From contig NC_079134.1 in NCBI RefSeq assembly GCF_945859705.1, positions 151,687,718 through 151,751,717 of the forward strand: a stretch of 64,000 bases of DNA, given 5' to 3'. Shown here in pieces: positions 11,212-23,698 of the stretch. Position numbers and translations under genes: made by a program. Numbering within the stretch: position 1 is the stretch's first letter; the number at the start of each line of letters is the position of its first letter. The notes beneath the pieces are model-generated. The model was given only the letters and a program-made list of their open reading frames with translations, had not been told where the DNA came from and did not search any database. Source of the stretch: Episyrphus balteatus (Eukaryota > Arthropoda > Insecta > Diptera > Syrphidae).

Positions 11212-12768
11212 CCCAGTGACCGACACCCTTAAGGGATAATTTGTGTTTGAAAATTCATAACTTTCCCTACACTGCTTCAATTTTAATTATTTAAGTGGTG
11301 AATTTAACTATAAGAAATGTTTTTTAAGTATAATGAAAGCATAAATAATTTAGTAATTCCTTAAAAATATCAAAATTAAAAATGTAATACCTTACCGGTT
11401 TTTTAGTTACCGACACCATTTTTTCAGTAGTGGACACCCGATTTTTTTAGTAATGGACACCCATATCTAAGCTGCATTTACACTTTTGGTTTTATCGCCG
11501 GTGTGTAAGATGTCCGTTTTTGAATTAGAACCAAACAACAAGACGGTTTTACTACTGACATTCTCTCGTTGAACGGTGTTAGTTCAAGAAGGCGATAAAA
11601 CTGAGAGTGTAAATGCAGCTAAGCATTCAACTACATTTAATGCACTTTGCAGATCTTTGTCTTTGTTTTGCTTCTGTTTTTGGCCTTTTTAAATAATAGC
11701 CTGAAATGTCGACGCCGACGAACACTCAAGTACTTGAAAATACTGCTAAAACCTAGCTTACAGTTCAACTTATAACAAAACTTAATTTTCAATACCTGGG
11801 GTCGAATCACGGTAAAAGAAAAAGGTGAAAATTTTATCATTTCATTTTTTCACAGAACCAGAATAAGGACCCAGACAAAACGTTACATGCCTTAAAATTA
11901 AAAAGAAAGATATAGAAACACACAGAAGATTTGACCTCAAACTTGAAGGTAGAAGTTTTCTTTGTAAATTAAAAGCTAGTTTGTGTGAACTTAAGGGAAA
12001 TAAAAATAGGCAAACAAGGGCTAAGTTTTTAATGTGTGCATGAAAATGATTGTCAAACAATACACACACCTTGCATTAATCGAATGAATCGTTTTCAAAT
12101 TCCTGTCACACTTTTTTAAAGTAATTTTACACAGTCAAAAGGAAACCCATACTTTATAAACTTATTTAAAAGCGCTACATGATGCTTTGAATCTTTTGTT
12201 TTTTTACACGGTGAACTGTAAACTAGGCCTTAGGAGTAAACAAGAAGTGGTTTGAGATCATTTATACTGCTATTCTGCAGAAAAATAACGGTGTCCATAA
12301 CTAATATCATCAAACGTGTCTAATTGCGCCAGTTATGGACACCAGTGTCGGTCACTGAATTTCGTTGAACATTTATTCTAGTTATGAACACCCCCCGTAA
12401 AATTAAATTAAGTTATTATTTTTGTAATAACTAAAATTGAAATAGATCTACAAAGCAATTCTCTAACAAAATATTCAATTTAAATTTTTGTACCATATAT
12501 ACCAGATATATTGTTTAAACAATGTTTTGTACTTACGTCTTTCTTAAGAATTTTTCAAGTTTCATGCACTTCACAGAGGTTCGAAACTTGCCCCTTTTAT
12601 TACAACAAAACCAATCACTACCAACTATGAAGTAAAGTGTTTTCTGATGGAATAAACATGCCTGCACACGTTAAAAATAGTTTTCGTACGCTACACCCTA
12701 ACAAAACCTTAAGAAAACGGAAAAACTGTGCCAGGTGTCGGTAACTGGCAAGGGTGTCGGTCACTGGG
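11212..12768. mobile_element. pogo/Tigger-like TIR element, non-coding
   Basis: The left end CCCAGTGACCGACACCCTT is exactly inverted at the right end (12750-12768), and TA lies outside on both sides (11210-11211, 12769-12770). The phrases GGACACCC, GTGTCCATAACT and GTGTCGGTCACTG recur inside in both orientations (for example 11408, 11431, 11454, 12288, 12337, 12384, 12734). A CAGTG-type end with TA duplication suits the pogo/Tigger branch of Tc1/mariner, by inference. I see no transposase. It is interrupted by the MITE at 11471-11619. Confidence 0.8.
11471..11619. mobile_element. 149-bp GCTGCATTTACACT MITE nested in the pogo-like element
   Basis: Ends GCTGCATTTACACT / AGTGTAAATGCAGC are inverted. 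The homology continues for about 30 bp into 'gttttatcgcc'. The flanks carry the 3-bp duplication TAA (11468-11470, 11620-11622). A G-starting TIR with TWA target duplication is the PIF/Harbinger (Tourist) pattern. It is younger than its host element. Confidence 0.85.
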
Positions 12769-12974
12769 TAGTTTAATCTATTTTATTTATTTATTTTTGT
12801 TTTTAACAAAATGACTTAACTTTAAGAAGATGCGAAAAAAATTAGCTGCTATTGTATAAACAATGTTTAAAAATTGTTTATTAAACATAATGCAAAAAAC
12901 GGAAACACTAAAAGAATAAAGAATTTTTCAATCGATTGGTTATTCAGTAAATATGTACCAATTTTATAAAAAAA

Positions 12975-13690
12975 TGAAATGCACGACTGGGTCGCACGAA
13001 CTTGCTCATAGAGTTCAAGTTCCTTAAGTTTTTAAGACTTTTTATATAGAAACTTGGGAAATGTACATAGGTATACAAAAAAAAAAATCATTTTTCAAAA
13101 AAATAAAACAATATCTGAAATCAAATCGCCCCACAATAACGCATTTTTAGAAAAAAAATTTCAAAATCGTTGGAATCGTTTTTTAAAAAAACCAAGTTTT
13201 TATAAATAATTTTTGGAAAAAAAAGTTTTAAAATAAAATTGGTATGCCATTTCACTAATCACTAATTAACATCTAAAAACAAAATTTCAAAAAAATTCAA
13301 TGTCCCGTTTTCGAAAATTTGATTTTTCAAAAAAAAAAAAAATTCAAAATTTTTTTAAAAATCCAAAAATTATTTTTTTCAAAATTTTATTTTTGGCTTA
13401 TATTTAAAGTATATAAATGCTTTTGTATAGAAAATTTCGTTGAAATACAATAAGCAGTTTTGCAGAAAATCCGATGTGAAAAAAGCGATCCTATGGCAGG
13501 TACCGTTAATAATGATTTTCAAAAAAAAATTTTTTCTTCAAAAGATAGACCTTGTTCAAAAACTAACATTTGAATTTTTTTTAACAAAATCGTTGGAGCC
13601 GTTTTCATGAAATTAAACTTTTCCGAAATTTTTCTATGACAGGTACCGTTATTTTTGGTCCAAAAAATTTAATTTCAAAGGGGATGTGGT
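12975..13690 (+). mobile_element. family-A repeat, 3'-truncated copy (A3)
   Basis: The head AAATGCACGACTGGGTCGCACGAACTTGCTC is followed by the canonical internal blocks: 'tttcaaaatcgttgga', 'ggtatgccatttca', two 'ggcaggtaccgttaat'/'gacaggtaccgttat' phrases. Homology stops near 13690, before the microsatellite and the TATCGCAAG tail. This may be a 3' truncation or replacement by unique DNA. Confidence 0.75.
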
Positions 13691-13699
13691 TTTGATTTT

Positions 13700-16062
13700 G
13701 GATTACAACATACAACTTGCCTTGATTTTTCACGCACTTACCTTTCTGTCGGTTTCCACAAAATCAGACTTAAAATATGCCTGCTATTTTTTTAACGTTG
13801 CAGTATAATTGTATTTCAATGGTCGGCTTTAACAAACAGCCCCAGATTTGAAAATAAATCAACAAAGTATCCGTAAATCCTTCTTCATAAATTGAAAACA
13901 ACTCACACTCAATTGAAAATTTAAAAAAAAAAAAAAAAAAACCGTGCCCACCGACATGGTCCTTCAAACCCAAAAAAGAAGAAATTTCAACCAAGTTTAC
14001 TCTCTTGTTCAGGGATACTTTTTTTGTGTGTATGAGTTTTTTGTTTTCTTTTTTTTTTTTAGAAAATAAACTTCGTCGTAAGAGCTCGACCGCCCATAAA
14101 TAAAGTCCTGGCATCAGTAATTTATGTTCATACACGACGAACAGGACTAATTGCAATAGTCAGTAGAAAAGTTTTCTGCATGCTGGCTGCTTGGAAACGG
14201 ATGTGCATATAAGTTTGCTTGCAAATACGTATAAAATGTGTGTTTGTGTGTCTCTCTCTAGACGACGACGAATACGACAACGATAGCAAACTAAAGTGAA
14301 ACTTTTCCCTTGTGGAATTGCGGTCCCGGTCTCAACTACCAACAACTTCCAACTATATAGACTTAACTTCTCTGGGTCTTCAATAATTAATAAGGAAAAA
14401 CAGCCGATTAAATCATATGCACTCTTCAAGCACTGAATGTTGAATATGTGTGAGGATACGGCAGTGGTGACGACCGAAGACCGACATGAAGACGAAGACG
14501 ATGACGGTGTGGTTTATAATAAAAATTCAATTCACATAATATGAAATCCTGCCTGAGGATAATAAACAGCGTATGCTCTGTATATTCAATTCGCTTTTAA
14601 TCACAAACAGGGTGTTTTGAATTCCGTTTAATATGAAACGACCTCGACCTAAGGAGAATAAGGACGAAAGTGACGCGAAACAGGAAGAAAAAAGTATCGT
14701 TTCCATCTTAATTAGTTCTTGAAAATTAGACCGTATATACAAAATACCTTTGGGGCAGTTTCAGTTTATTTCCACACAGGTCCTTCCGCTGAATACAAGT
14801 CCTCTTGTGTCCTTGGGTAAGTCGGTTGACGAGGAATCTAATTAGGAATCAAACAAATGTGATTTCGACATGCCTCCTGCCTATAGCCTTTATATGGAGC
14901 GCAACAATTATATTATGTCACGTTCGTTGAATATTTATATTTGTTGCTTTTGTTTTAATATAATTTTGGCAAAAGGACACGAATTGTGGAGACCTCAAAA
15001 TCTAAGACGCATTTGACCAACCATTTGACCATAAATCCTTTTTGGTCAAAGAAAAAAAAAAAAAAGAGAAAGTGAACAACTAAAAATTTATGTTTTCAAT
15101 AAGAATGTCCACAATCATTAAGGACGATTATTGGACAATTATAGTGCATAACGATTATGTTCATTGCCGCCTCTGCCTTTTTCTTCTCTAAAGCCTTCTT
15201 TCCAAGACTCTTTTTCTGATGAAAGAAATGGTTTTTAGAAAGATTTTTCAATTGAATAGCAAATATTGGCTTCTTTTGCTAGAAAATTGCAGTACCATTG
15301 CCAAGGCGAACAACAACAATAGACAAACTATAAAACGACTAAGGAGGAGGAGCAGAAAAAAAAACGCAATAATAAAATAAACAGCAGGACGATTTGTAGC
15401 ATCTTTTCTTTTGCAAATGATTGCTGTGTAGTTCTTATCCTTGCCCAGAAACGGAAGAGCATAATATTTCTTGTTGCAGAACCAAGAGAGAGTGGATAAA
15501 CCCATGTTTTCTTATTCTTTAAAAGGAATTGCAATTCATTTTTATTTTTATTTTTTGTTTTGTTATTGTTAGCAACAAATATCAATGGAATATAATAATT
15601 TTGAGTTAGAGGACTTTCTTATTCAAGAAGAAATATGGAGAAGAAATGGCTGAAAGTGTAAAAGGCTCAAAGTGGTCGTCTAGTGAGATAGTTTTTGGCA
15701 GCGATTGAATGTCAGAAAAAAAAAACTGGCTGTGTTTTGAATAAAAAATTTATGTACACAAATCGGAGCATAAATTTTAAATTTAAGATGAAAAGGAAAC
15801 GGCGACTGTTGAGTGCATTGAAATAAGTTATGTATTTTTTTTTTTTTGTATTCAATAAAATAAAAGACGTTTGCTTTTAAATAAAATGCTTTAAAATATA
15901 TAATGCTGTAACAAATATTCTAGACAGTCCAGTGACATCTAGCAACTTGATCCTTTTAAACGTTTTCGTGAACAAAATTATAAACGGTACCTCTCACAAA
16001 GCATTTTTATTGACTTCTTTTTTCTAGAAAAACATTTAACGGATTTTAATTATTTTAATCTT
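13700..16062. other. low-repeat island, no gene recognised
   Basis: Less repetitive, with balanced stretches such as GACGACGACGAATACGAC (14262-14279) and the GAA/GAC-rich run 14460-14510. Minus frames at 13770-14156 (128 codons, poly-Phe from a T run) and 14160-14429 have no domain. CT dinucleotides occur near 14252-14259. The texture resembles fly regulatory or intronic DNA. I see no splice-bounded coding segment. Confidence 0.5.
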
Positions 16063-16066
16063 CTTA

Positions 16067-16195
16067 GACCCAATTTATTCACTCTCCATTATAATTAAAG
16101 TCTCCATTAAAAATTAAATTAAATACATACAAATTCTAAAATTTTATTTTTTAAAAGGTGACTTTAAATTAAATGGAGTGTGAATAAATTGGGCC
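16067..16195. mobile_element. 129-bp GRCCCAATTTATTCAC MITE
   Basis: Left GACCCAATTTATTCAC and right GTGAATAAATTGGGCC are inverted with one difference. Similarity extends for about 40 bp, so the element is nearly all TIR. The 3-bp duplication TTA lies outside (16064-16066, 16196-16198). Tourist-like (PIF/Harbinger) by target site. Confidence 0.85.
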
Positions 16196-16198
16196 TTA

Positions 16199-16770
16199 GT
16201 AAAAACAATTAAAGAATATAGATTTTATAATATTAAGAAAAACTCATTTTCTTTTTTTATGAAAAATCTTTTTGTTTTAGAAGAAATCAAATGACCTACT
16301 CAGTTTGGAGATTAAAGTCTTTTTTAAAGGTGTATTTGTTATTTTAGTACATTTTTACATTTCTTTTAAAATTAATTATAAAATAAAATAAAATAAATGT
16401 TTTTGTTTTATGGATGCTATAAAAAATTTTAATATTTTAACCAGAACCAGCAAGTATTATTGACCCAGTTGTGTCTTTTAAAGTGTTACTGGCTGTTATT
16501 TGTTTGTTTGTTTGTTTTTTTTTTTTTTTTTACAAAAAAGGATTCTGTACCTACCTATAATAAAAGAATGAAAAATTACCAACAATTTATGTCCTGGCTT
16601 TTTTTACGAATTAATACGACTTATAGCCTTCACTAAAAAGAGCCATAAGTCAAATTAAAATTGAGTTTTTAACTGAAACAAAATCATTGAAAAAATTTTT
16701 GGTAAAATTTTAAAAATTGCTAAATTTATGAATTTTTAATCAATTTTTGATCAAAAGTCATACTCTAAGA
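16199..16770. other. AT-rich non-coding DNA
   Basis: No gene. A (TTTG)n run at about 16498-16518 merges into a T run. No recognised element. Confidence 0.5.
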
Positions 16771-17060
16771 TAAAATGCAAGACAGTGTTGCAAATACTTG
16801 CTCTAAGAGTTATAGTTGGTTATTTTATAAAACAAAACTTATAAAAAATACAAAAATCGTTTTTCGAAAGAAAAAAAATTTGATTTTTCAAAAACAAAAA
16901 AAAAATATTTTTTTTAAAAAATTTATGTTTGCAATATTTTTAGTTTTGTAAAAACAAATCGTTGAAATTAAATCATGTTGATTATAAAAAAAAATAAAAG
17001 AGTTTCTATGACAGATATACCGTTTATAATAATTTTCAAAAAAAAAACCCAGATAAATGC
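16771..17060 (+). mobile_element. family-A repeat fragment (A4)
   Basis: The head is diverged (AAAATGCAAGACAGTG, ACTTGCTCTAAGAGTT), and 'tatgacagatataccgtt' near 17006-17024 matches the GGCAGGTACCGTT phrase. The central and tail blocks are missing. Confidence 0.6.
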
Positions 17061-17264
17061 TTAACAATTACATTCTCAAAAAACGAGTTTCTAATATTTT
17101 TCATTATTCCACATTGCAACATTTTAAAATAATTAAAACTGAAAAAGTTAAAAAAAAAATCATGTGTGCAATTCACACGTGGTAGGTAGAAGTTAAACCT
17201 TAAAAATAATTTTTTTTTGCATAAAATAAAAATCGAAAAAATTTACCTTTTTTTCATTTCATCA

Positions 17265-17560
17265 CCTTCAAATCCATCTCTTTTATATGACAACCTAATA
17301 AATTAAAAATATAATAAATTTTAAACCATCTGAAAGCTTATTATTTCACCTTTTATTTGACTTTTCAATCATGTTTCTACCATGCCTAAAATAAAAGTAA
17401 GAATTTTTTAAAGTCAACCATCTCGAAATTTAAAACTGAGATTACGGTACTTCCTACACTGGTGGCTGATCATCGGCAACAGATCTCCATACGTGTTTTG
17501 AGGTATAATATTATCAGCATGCGTATTAAACTTAAATAAAATTGTCATGTGCCCTTAATA
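17265..17560 (+). mobile_element. R2 repeat fragment (copy 4)
   Basis: Shares 'aaaccatctgaaagcttattatttcacc', 'aaagtcaaccatc' and 'cacactggtggctg...cggcaacagatctcc'-type blocks with the R2 copies at 23699, 40497 and 47229. Only the central segment is present. Non-coding. Confidence 0.8.
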
Positions 17561-19729
17561 AAAGGATATAACGTGTTTAGAAAAAGAATATCTTTTTATC
17601 GTTATCTCAGGATTTTGAATATGAAATTAATTGAAATTTTGTACAATTATAATCTATTTAATTACCTATCTACAGTACAAATTTCATTCATCTATCTATT
17701 AAAACAAAAAAGTTATAACAAGTTAAATGTTCGTGTCGCGTTTCGTTTCATCTTGTTTCAAATCACTACAATACCTACTAAAGAAGTTTTCACTTCAAAA
17801 ACTGTTTTTTTTTTTTTTTAACAATTAACGGTGGTTCTTACCGTAATATTAAAAAAAATTTCTTACACAATACGAAAAATCTGCAAACGACTTTTTATTC
17901 AAAATGGTGGTCCTAATATTATGGACAGAATAACCGATTAAATAGGATTTTCTTTTTTAAAACATAAGGTAGAAATTTGGCTAAATTCATCTCGAAAAGG
18001 TAAAAGTTCTTAGATTTAGTTATAGGTAACGCTATTTCTTGGATTTTTTTTTTAAACTAACACAAGTTTGACATCTCCCGCAGCGAATCTACTCATATGC
18101 GAAAAACTTCAAAAAATTGATGTCATTTGATAGAGTTAAAGTATCAAATACACATCAAATTTCGAATGACTGAAAACATATCCTCAAAACATTCTAAGCG
18201 ACTAATTTTTAACTTCTAAGGTAAATCTTGATACAAAAAACCTCATCTCATGAAAAGTATTTAAATAAAACGTTTATCTGCAAATAACTGACTCACAACA
18301 TAACCTTTCTACATCGTCTGTGATAGCTTCGTTTATTCTTGTTTGAGTTTTTTTTTTTTTTATTATTTTCTAAAACGTTTTTATTTTATCTTATCGATGA
18401 CAGAAGCTTACATAGCAATTTCACACCCCATTCAACCCCCTGCTCCACATCAACAGACATATTATATCCGCACTGAGACAGACTAACGGTGGGTTATCTT
18501 CACTTAAAAAAAAAAAAAAAAAATACTCTCAGTCCGCCTTTCATCGAGTCGATTTCCGTAGACTCAGTCGTTCTTATCAATTTTCAAAAATCAGAGTCGT
18601 ACTTGAAGTGTCTTAAAAATCCATAAAGGAAATCGTTTATTTTTTTTCTCTTCTACTTTTAAGAGTATTTATGGCATGTTCTAGGAGTACAGTGTGTTTC
18701 TTGAAATCTTTAGCCAATATGACCCCCTTTATTTCTGGATATTATATGAAGAGAAGACACCCACAACAAACAGTTAAGTTTATTCTATAAAGTGGATATG
18801 AATACGAAAAAAATTAGAGTATAGAAACCCCCATAAGCCAGAGCCAGCCACATGCAACAGAACAGCCAGAAATGAAATAAAAATGAAAGCCATCATCCCA
18901 ACAAGATCCCAGCAGCAGCAAGGACGAAAGAGCAGACGAAATAACTTCTTGATGATAAAAAATGTGATTTTTATTCAGGGTGTTCAATGTGATGACAATT
19001 TTAGATATAAGATTTCTATCATCATTTTTACACAAGTAGAATCTCTCTACTCTAAGTCTTTTGATCCCTCTTTAACTATACATATACATAATTCCAACAA
19101 CAACAACTGGCTTTTGGGGGAATCCTATGTCTTAAAAAATCAACTAGACTTCTATTTCTATACTCAAAAAGCCGGAGAGAGGGTGCGTCCTTTTTTGAAA
19201 CAAATAAACACCACCAGCACCGATTTTCATTCAGGGAATATGGTGAAAACTCTATTTTCGCACCAAAAATTGAGCAAAAAAAATAAAATAAAGAAGATAG
19301 CAAAAAAAAAAAAATAACAAGAGACAAAATGAATGGTGCAAATTATGCCATAAAAAATGGCACACAATTTAATTTATTAGAAGAATAAAAAGAAAATTCA
19401 TGTCAATAGAGTAAATTGGCTTTTAAATAAAAATAATGTTTTATGTAAATCGCAGAGAGGCAGCCTTTTTATTTGCTAAATTGTGTCACTGGATTTAACA
19501 TAATGTAACTGTCATTGTCTTTTGTCTTGAAAAGAATAACATCACTTTATTCGACACAAATAAACTGTCTCTCATGTTCTATGTCTTAATAGTTGAAATA
19601 TTTCACTGAATACTGATTGAATATATTTGAATTTTGCGACAGTATTGCACGTGAATGCTTTGTATTGAATATTGGAGAAAAATAAAAATTTAAGATTTGA
19701 GTCCTTTTAACTTTTTAACTTCGCATCCC
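17561..19729. other. AT-rich DNA then a low-repeat island (18.3-19.4 kb)
   Basis: No gene. The 144-codon frame 18883-19317 (plus) ends in a poly-Lys A run and is matched by frames on the other strand. It has no domain and I treat it as chance. The 18.3-19.4 kb part is less AT-biased and not repeated elsewhere in the window. Confidence 0.5.
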
Positions 19730-20725
19730 CCACAAAATAGAATGAACCAAACTTGCTCTTAATGTTCAAAATGCTAAAATTGTTAAGACTTTTTATACAA
19801 ATCTGATAATGTACCTACCATTGAATAATTACAAATTAATTAATTAAATATTCAATGGTACCTACTTATCATTAAAAAAAAAAAAAACAAAAACATTAAA
19901 TTCGTTTTCAAAGAAAAAAAAAAAAAAAACAAGTGTGCTATTTACTTTATATTATTAAGATGCATTTAAAAAAAAAAAAACAATTTTAAAACCGTTAGAG
20001 CCGTTTAAAAAAAAATAATTTTTTTTTAGATAGTTTTTTGAAAAAAAAAATTTAATTTAATTTGATAGGCCATCAACACCATCAATTTCAAAAAACTTTA
20101 ATGTCACGTTTTTCAAAATTTAATTTCCCAAAAATCAATTTTTCAAAATTTTATTTTTTGCTTATACACCTTATGTAGGTACCTATTAAAAATATATAAA
20201 TGCGGTGGTTACAAAAAACTAAGATCAAATTTAGGCAAGATTTACAAGTTTTTGAAACCGAAATATACTTGAATTACCAAAATGTGTGTTTTACCAAAAA
20301 GTATATTACCACTATCCGATTTTTTCGATAAAAACTAATACTGCAGTTTTGTTAAAATAGCTTATACCATTACTCACACCATATTTAATCGAAATCGTTG
20401 AAGCCGTTTTCGAGAACAAAGCAATAAATCAAATCATTCGTATGGGAGGTACAAGTTCTAGGTGATATATTAAAAAACAAAACAAAAAACAACTTTGGAA
20501 AATACCAAAAAATCATATGTACCAAATTTCAAGAAAATCTGTTCACCCGTTTAAGATGCAACTTCATGTACATATCTGGACGCACAGATGCACAGACCGA
20601 CACGAACTAACTTTTTACTTGCTCTATAAGGCAAGTACATATTGGTTTCGTGTAGAAAAAAAAAATCGAGTTTAATCAAAACCATTATTACGATGATGGA
20701 GAAGATCAAAAAAGTGGTTTTATTT
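19730..20725 (+). mobile_element. family-A repeat, diverged copy (A5)
   Basis: The head is weak ('gaaccaaacttgctctta', 19742-19760). The middle keeps 'aaaccgttagagccg' and 'gataggccat'. The tail keeps 'ttcaagaaaatctgttcacccgtttaag', an eroded GACA-type stretch ('gcacagatgcacagaccga'), TTTTTACTTGC and 'cattattacgatgatggaga'. The microsatellite is nearly lost, so this is an older copy. Confidence 0.7.
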
Positions 20726-21239
20726 AACTTTGGATTTGAGCTTCCTTTTGTTAAAAAAAGATTGAATATTTTTCAAAAAGTGTTTGAGTTGGAAAATTCT
20801 GGTTTGCATCAATAATTTTGTTCTTGAAAGCTACAATAACCTGCAAAAGCAAAAATTAAAATAGTTGTTTGTCTCCACTGGCCTAAGCAAATCACTTTTT
20901 AAACTTAAAATTTACAATTTACATTTACAATTTTCGACATTAACAATTTAATAATTTTTTTATTTTTTTCCGCTAATTTCGGTCTTATTTTAGCGGAATT
21001 TCGAAAAACAAAAAACTGTTTCAAATAAATAAAACGAAATTTATGTAGTTGAATCTTCTAACCTGGATGCCAGCCAAACTATTTGTTTTTGAGCGGACAA
21101 TTCAATAGGTATTTCAAAAACTATGCGAGCTACAAATGATGAGAATTGTGCCAAGCTCGAACGACCAACCAGAGATGCATTTTTGCATGACGATGTAGTG
21201 TTAGAGACTTTCTAATTTCCTCACAAGGGACGTAATCAA
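20726..21239. other. AT-rich non-coding DNA
   Basis: No gene. A short hairpin CCGCTAA...TTAGCGG lies near 20971-20997, and a related 'attttagcga' phrase recurs near 21681. No element borders were identified. Confidence 0.45.
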
Positions 21240-21249
21240 CTGAAAATGT

Positions 21250-21330
21250 TTTTTTTTTTTTTTTTCTGGGAAGTCGGGACTCGAACTCAGTCCTCTTGGA
21301 TCATAGTTCATGGTATTCGATATATGTACT
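21250..21330 (-). other. tRNA-derived 3' half with B box and A-rich tail
   Basis: On the minus strand, AGTTCGAGTCC (21277-21287) matches the Pol III B box at all but the first base. It is followed by CGACTTCCCAG and then a pure A run (T run 21250-21265 on plus). No good A box lies upstream. A B-box segment followed directly by an A tail suits a tRNA retropseudogene or a tRNA-SINE remnant. Stem pairing is poor, so this is not a working tRNA. Confidence 0.4.
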
Positions 21331-23569
21331 ATGCAAAGTTTTATAAATTAAGTCAACTTTGTGCAATTCAGTCCTCAATTTTATTGTGTCATATAAAATA
21401 ATTAATCTATTTAACTTACTCTTCAAAACATCACTCAATATTAAAAAAGATCTTAATACCTGTTATGTTTAATCTAATCTTCATTTTTTTTTTTATATTC
21501 ATAGATATGTTCAAATATTACAGCTTTCGGCGATAGCACAATAATGATGGTTTAAATTGGCTTGATGGATTAGAATAGTGACTTTGCGAACGAACAAATA
21601 CAATACACTTTGAAAAGTAATTGAATTTCAAAAATTCTACAGCTCTATTTCTTATCCTTGATAAACGCAAAAGGCGACTATTTTAGCGAAAGACTGGCTG
21701 TCCGCTATTTTGGCGATTTTCTCTCTCTCACTCTCTAAAGTGGTGGTTTTTGGCATTTCCTCTCGAAGTTAAGATGCATTAAAGCTATGAATTTCCCACA
21801 TTCATAAAATTTATTTGCATTTGTACCGAAAACTTTTGATTGAATATGCAAAACCAATTTAATGTTTAAATGCTGAATGTTCTTCATTTTCTCTCACAAA
21901 TATAATATAACTCCTATACCTACTATCCAAACTGACAACCAAAGTGGAATTCAGACAGGAGCGGATTCGGCAAGATTGTCAGTCTTGAAAAAGAACTTGT
22001 AAAACCTTTGAACTTTCTTCAAGATTTTAGATCCTTCCCTGTGATTGATATTTCCAGTATTCTGACATTTCTCTCTCTCACTTTGGTATTTCTATCAGAT
22101 CGCAAGCCTTTTATTCCAGTAAACCAGCAAACACACCTCCACTTCACTAAGCCACATTTCGCCAAACCTTCTTCTTCCTCCTTTGGTATTTTATATCTAC
22201 TCCTCAAGAGAGTATATCGGAAGCCCTAAGTGAATTGTGAATCAAGACGTATAAAGGACGAAACCAGGAAGAATGTATAACAGCATATAGCCTCACCAAA
22301 AACACCTCAAACTGCTCATCTGCCACTTTGTGTGTGGATGCATTTGCAATATGCATTGAGCCAGTTGTAGAGATGTAACAAATAGCAAGATGTCTGCATT
22401 ACGGTTATATCAGGTGATAAGGACCATTTCCATCCATCGTCGAAGTCCTTGCAATGCGGTCGGTGTGAAGGAAGACGCAAGAATTGAAGGTAAAGTAAAT
22501 GTGGTGATGGTTCTATAACACTGTTGGTTGTGCGGTGGTTGGTTGGTATAGATGCCACTTACTTACTGGATGCACCGAGAGGTAAGAAGTCATCATGCCG
22601 GAATCATCATTAGGGAAAGACAAAAGAAATAAGTTGCTCCAGCTCCAGCAAAGTATTTGCTGATGCAACTTGCATCAGCTTCAATTTGAATTCACTTTCA
22701 TATAGCATCTTGTATATTCTATCAAACTTTTGGAATTGAATAATTGGTTTCTCTGGGTTTCCCTTCTTCATCCTTCATCCATATTGTTGGTTGGGGAAGG
22801 ATTCAACTTAAGTTTGGTAGTAGTTTGCAAGAGTTGACGACGACGATGACGATTTTAGACTTTATTGTCCGTATGTCCTTGCGATTGATTTGCAATGAGA
22901 GAGAGTCGTTAGAAATAGAAATATAACGACGAATTAGAAGAAGGAAGCTGAATTTGCCTTAATCTAAAGACTAAGAAGAGAGGAACTATTAAGGATTAAG
23001 GCATGAATAAAGTTTTAAATGAAATTTAAGTTAAGTTTCACTTTTGGTTTTTTTTTTGGGGGGAAAATAGAACTTCTTGGTTTTTGATGAATAGAAGATT
23101 GATGAAAATGATGATGATGATGTACTCTCTGATGCATCGTTCTTGTTTTGCATGAGGAAATTTTTGAAAATTGGTAAGAATTCTATGGAATTGTGCTTGA
23201 AGAGAAAACTCAAGAGACATATTGATGCACTGCTGACAATCAATTGTCAATGCAATTGCATTGCAATTTCATTTAATATTCATGAAGCTATTGGATTCTT
23301 TTGCTTTTGGGAAATTATTATTCATATTAATGTTGTATGTGGTGTGACTGTGGTGAATAAAATTATTTTGTGAGAAAGGTGACAGGAATGATGATGTAAT
23401 GATAGTTTGTAAGGAGGAATATCCGATCGTAAGGGTTTCTTTACCTTTTTTTTTTTTTGAAAAAGTAATTTTGTAATATGAATATCATGCAGTATTTCAG
23501 TAATTTTGAACAGCAGTATTTCATATTTTGTTTGGTTAACAGAATCGATTCAAGGCATCAGTGGACCTT
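21331..23569. other. low-repeat island, no gene recognised
   Basis: Contains CT/GA tracts (21720-21737, 22070-22080, 22897-22905), GAC/GAT triplets (22838-22852) and GAT repeats (about 23106-23122). Several short frames overlap each other on both strands at 22008-22229 and 23031-23250 with no domain. The texture is that of single-copy fly regulatory or intronic DNA. Confidence 0.5.
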
Positions 23570-23698
23570 AAAATAAAATGCACTCCAACGTCCGTCGCAC
23601 GTATACTTTCTCTTGCAGTTAAAAGCACTTTGATGCTTATTTACTTGTAGATTTTAATAGCTGGATCTATATAAATTTAAAAAAAAGAGGTTGTCTGT

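Noticed and set aside
18883..19317. 144-codon plus frame
   Set aside because: Ends in a poly-Lys A run, has no domain, and opposite-strand frames overlap it in the same AT-rich DNA.
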